In this document: positions 63,041 through 64,000 of the stretch, one piece after another | How positions within the stretch are numbered: the stretch's first letter is position 1 | Layout: each line of letters starts with the position of its first letter | Assembly: GCA_900314725.1 (NCBI GenBank) | Contig: OMWJ01000001.1 | Span: 62,001 to 126,000, forward strand | DNA length: 64,000 nucleotides | Origin: an uncultured Bacteroidales bacterium | GTDB taxonomy: Bacteria; Bacteroidota; Bacteroidia; Bacteroidales; P3 | Direction: 5' to 3' | Notes under the pieces: generated by a model | Database searches by the model: none | What the model was told of the DNA's origin: nothing | What the model saw: the letters and a program-made list of their open reading frames with translations, nothing else | Translations under genes and position numbers: made by a program

Positions 63041-63163
63041 AATTATAAATGGAAACATTTGCGGTTTAGTAAAAACTTATATTATATAATTTATTGAAAA
63101 CAAATATGTTGATAATTATTTTTAAAAGTTTTTTGAAATAATATTCTCAGAATTTAATCTTCG

Positions 63164-63262
63164 TGAAAAAAGTCTTCGTTTTAAGAAAAAAAGATCAAGT
63201 CTTTTACCCCTAAACATCAAGATTTAAAAATTTAAAACCAAGTCTTTTTTCATCAACTCTTA
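63164..63262. repeat. Phased intergenic repeat element, copy E
   Basis: Cores begin at 63197, 63219, 63240 and 63255 with spacings 22, 21 and 15 bp, the same spacing as copy A. AAAAAAGTCTTCGTTTT is at the left, as in copies C and D. It lies between the divergent nqr and 63316 promoters, upstream of both. Confidence 0.75.
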
Positions 63263-63315
63263 ACAACAGAATAAACTTTTTATAATCAAATACTTTTTTA
63301 CTCAAAAAACTTTTG

Positions 63316-63323
63316 TAACTTTG
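63316..63323 (+). promoter_or_regulatory. -7 box (TAACTTTG) before the structured leader at 63.33 kb
   Basis: TAACTTTG, with transcription expected to start near 63328. This would give a 290-nt transcribed leader before the ATG at 63615. The -33 box was not clearly seen. Confidence 0.5.
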
Positions 63324-63327
63324 CAGA

Positions 63328-63614
63328 AAGTTTAAATAAAACTTAAACTTTTATTTTACTACGAAGCGTTATGCTTTTTCTTGTATTTGGAAATGTGAGA
63401 AACTTCTAAGATGTGCAAGAATAGTATGATGGTTTCACGCTCGTGTTAGCGTGGGCTGTTATAGTTACACACCGATTCAATACATCAAGGTCATCTCACA
63501 ACCTCCAAATAAAGAAGTGGTGTATCAGTACCACGCTTCTTTGTATTTATAATCTGCTCTGGAGGTACTGCAAAGCAACAAAAGTTGCACCCGACACAAA
63601 TCAGGGATAAAAAC
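63328..63614 (+). promoter_or_regulatory. Long structured leader or ncRNA upstream of a secreted-protein gene
   Basis: The segment is clearly less AT-rich than its surroundings. A long-range helix pairs TATTTGGA (63384-63391) and TGTGAGA (63394-63400) with TCCAAATA (63504-63511) and TCTCACA (63494-63500). Inside it is CACGCT/AGCGTG (63436-63441/63448-63453). After it come AAGAAG-TGGT/ACCA-CTTCTT (63512-63541, 2-nt bulge) and GCAAC-AAAA-GTTGC (63575-63588), close to the ATG. The dense pairing suggests a conserved regulatory RNA or an ncRNA. I cannot assign it to a known family. Confidence 0.5.
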
Positions 63615-64000
63615 ATGAAAAAAAATAGTATATTATCTTTAAAGATGTTATCCGTATTCTTTATGATAACTTTTGCATTTTCGACTTCTGCTCAAGAAAC
63701 AAAAATTATAACAATTAATGCGGGGACTCCTATACAAGTAACATGTGAAAATGGGCTAAGAGCATCAGAAACAAAAAACGGAGAGAGTGTAAATTTCAGA
63801 GTATTGACTCCTGTTAAAATTGATGATATTACTGTTATTCCTTAGTATTCTTTAGTAAGGGCGAGCGTTATCAAAGCTACGAAAAGTAAAATCTGTGGAA
63901 TTAACGGAAAGTTAAGGATAAAAGTTATGGATATTTTACTTCCCTCAGGAGAATCTATTCCTCTTGCAACAAGAGAATTAAATTTTGATGGAGATAATCG
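63615..64000 (+). pseudogene. Exported protein gene interrupted by an in-frame TAG (continues past window)
   Basis: I choose the ATG at 63615 because it gives the signal peptide (MKKNSILSLKMLSVFF ... STSAQ). The open frame runs 76 codons to a TAG at 63843-63845, after ITVIP. The same frame then stays open for another 51 codons to the window edge, with continuing similarity (SLVRASVIKATKSKI ... LLPSGESIPLATRELNFDG). In related exported proteins of Bacteroidetes I would expect a sense codon (VIPKGT or similar) at this place. A nonsense mutation is the simplest reading. TAG is a normal stop elsewhere in the window. Confidence 0.65.

Noticed and set aside
63843..63845. TAG as a recoded sense codon
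   Set aside because: TAG ends rlmN, ispG and the gene at 4573 in the normal way, so general recoding is unlikely.

Overview
The window is AT-rich DNA from an anaerobic member of the Bacteroidota, most likely Bacteroidales. Several things point there. Promoters follow the Bacteroidetes pattern (TTTG, about 19 nt, TAnnTTTG), and Shine-Dalgarno sites are mostly absent. The tmRNA encodes the tag GENTYALAA. Lipoproteins carry CSDDDD export signals. There is a type IX secretion (T9SS) cargo protein and a PorE-like T9SS envelope protein, together with glutamine synthetase III, an UpxY-type antiterminator, and both Rnf and Na+-NQR complexes. No tRNA, rRNA, CRISPR array or intact insertion sequence was found.

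Layout. 1-1.7 kb: the end of a DUF4143-type ATPase gene, a small membrane ORF and a probably frameshifted gene. 1.7-5.7 kb: PorE-like OmpA protein (minus), a small unknown gene and a GT2 glycosyltransferase. 5.8-10.6 kb: a translation block with a structured leader, rplM-rpsI, a second structured leader, rpsB-tsf, then prs and ssrA (tmRNA). 10.6-22.1 kb: ornithine carbamoyltransferase, ispG, a lipoprotein, then the minus-strand run aspS / T9SS cargo / gmd / sppA. 22.1-27.2 kb: rnfBCDGE followed by an FKBP gene, with no rnfA. 27.5-30.3 kb: LutA-like, YhcC-like and rlmN genes. 30.3-36.9 kb: hypothetical gene, rodA, mrdA, thiL and a YfcC transporter. 37-46.2 kb: hydrolase, mgtC-like, Skp-like, pyrH, yifB, pepE, a membrane protein, upxY and glnN. 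46.3-56.8 kb: lpxB, a sulfatase-modifying-factor-like lipoprotein, a TonB receptor, bcp, buk, trxA, DUF58, a WG-repeat lipoprotein and a methyltransferase. 56.9-62.7 kb: nqrABCDEF. 62.7-64 kb: a long non-coding stretch with a structured leader, then a secreted-protein gene interrupted by an in-frame TAG.

The most unusual observation is a family of five intergenic elements, at about 13.2, 27.4, 38.65, 48.65 and 63.2 kb. They are built from a short core (AAGTCTTTT or AACTCTTTT, often inside AAAGA-N5-TCTTT) repeated every 21-22 bp. Two copies lie between convergent genes. Three lie between divergent promoters, upstream of both. Other points of interest are the two structured ribosomal-protein leaders, a G8 tract just before the sorting domain of the T9SS cargo, the missing rnfA, and the structured leader with the amber-interrupted gene at the right edge.

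Together the genes suggest sodium/ion-coupled anaerobic respiration or fermentation (Rnf, Nqr, butyrate kinase), a lipid A-containing outer membrane, T9SS export, and amino-acid and nitrogen metabolism. All functions are inferred from sequence reading alone.
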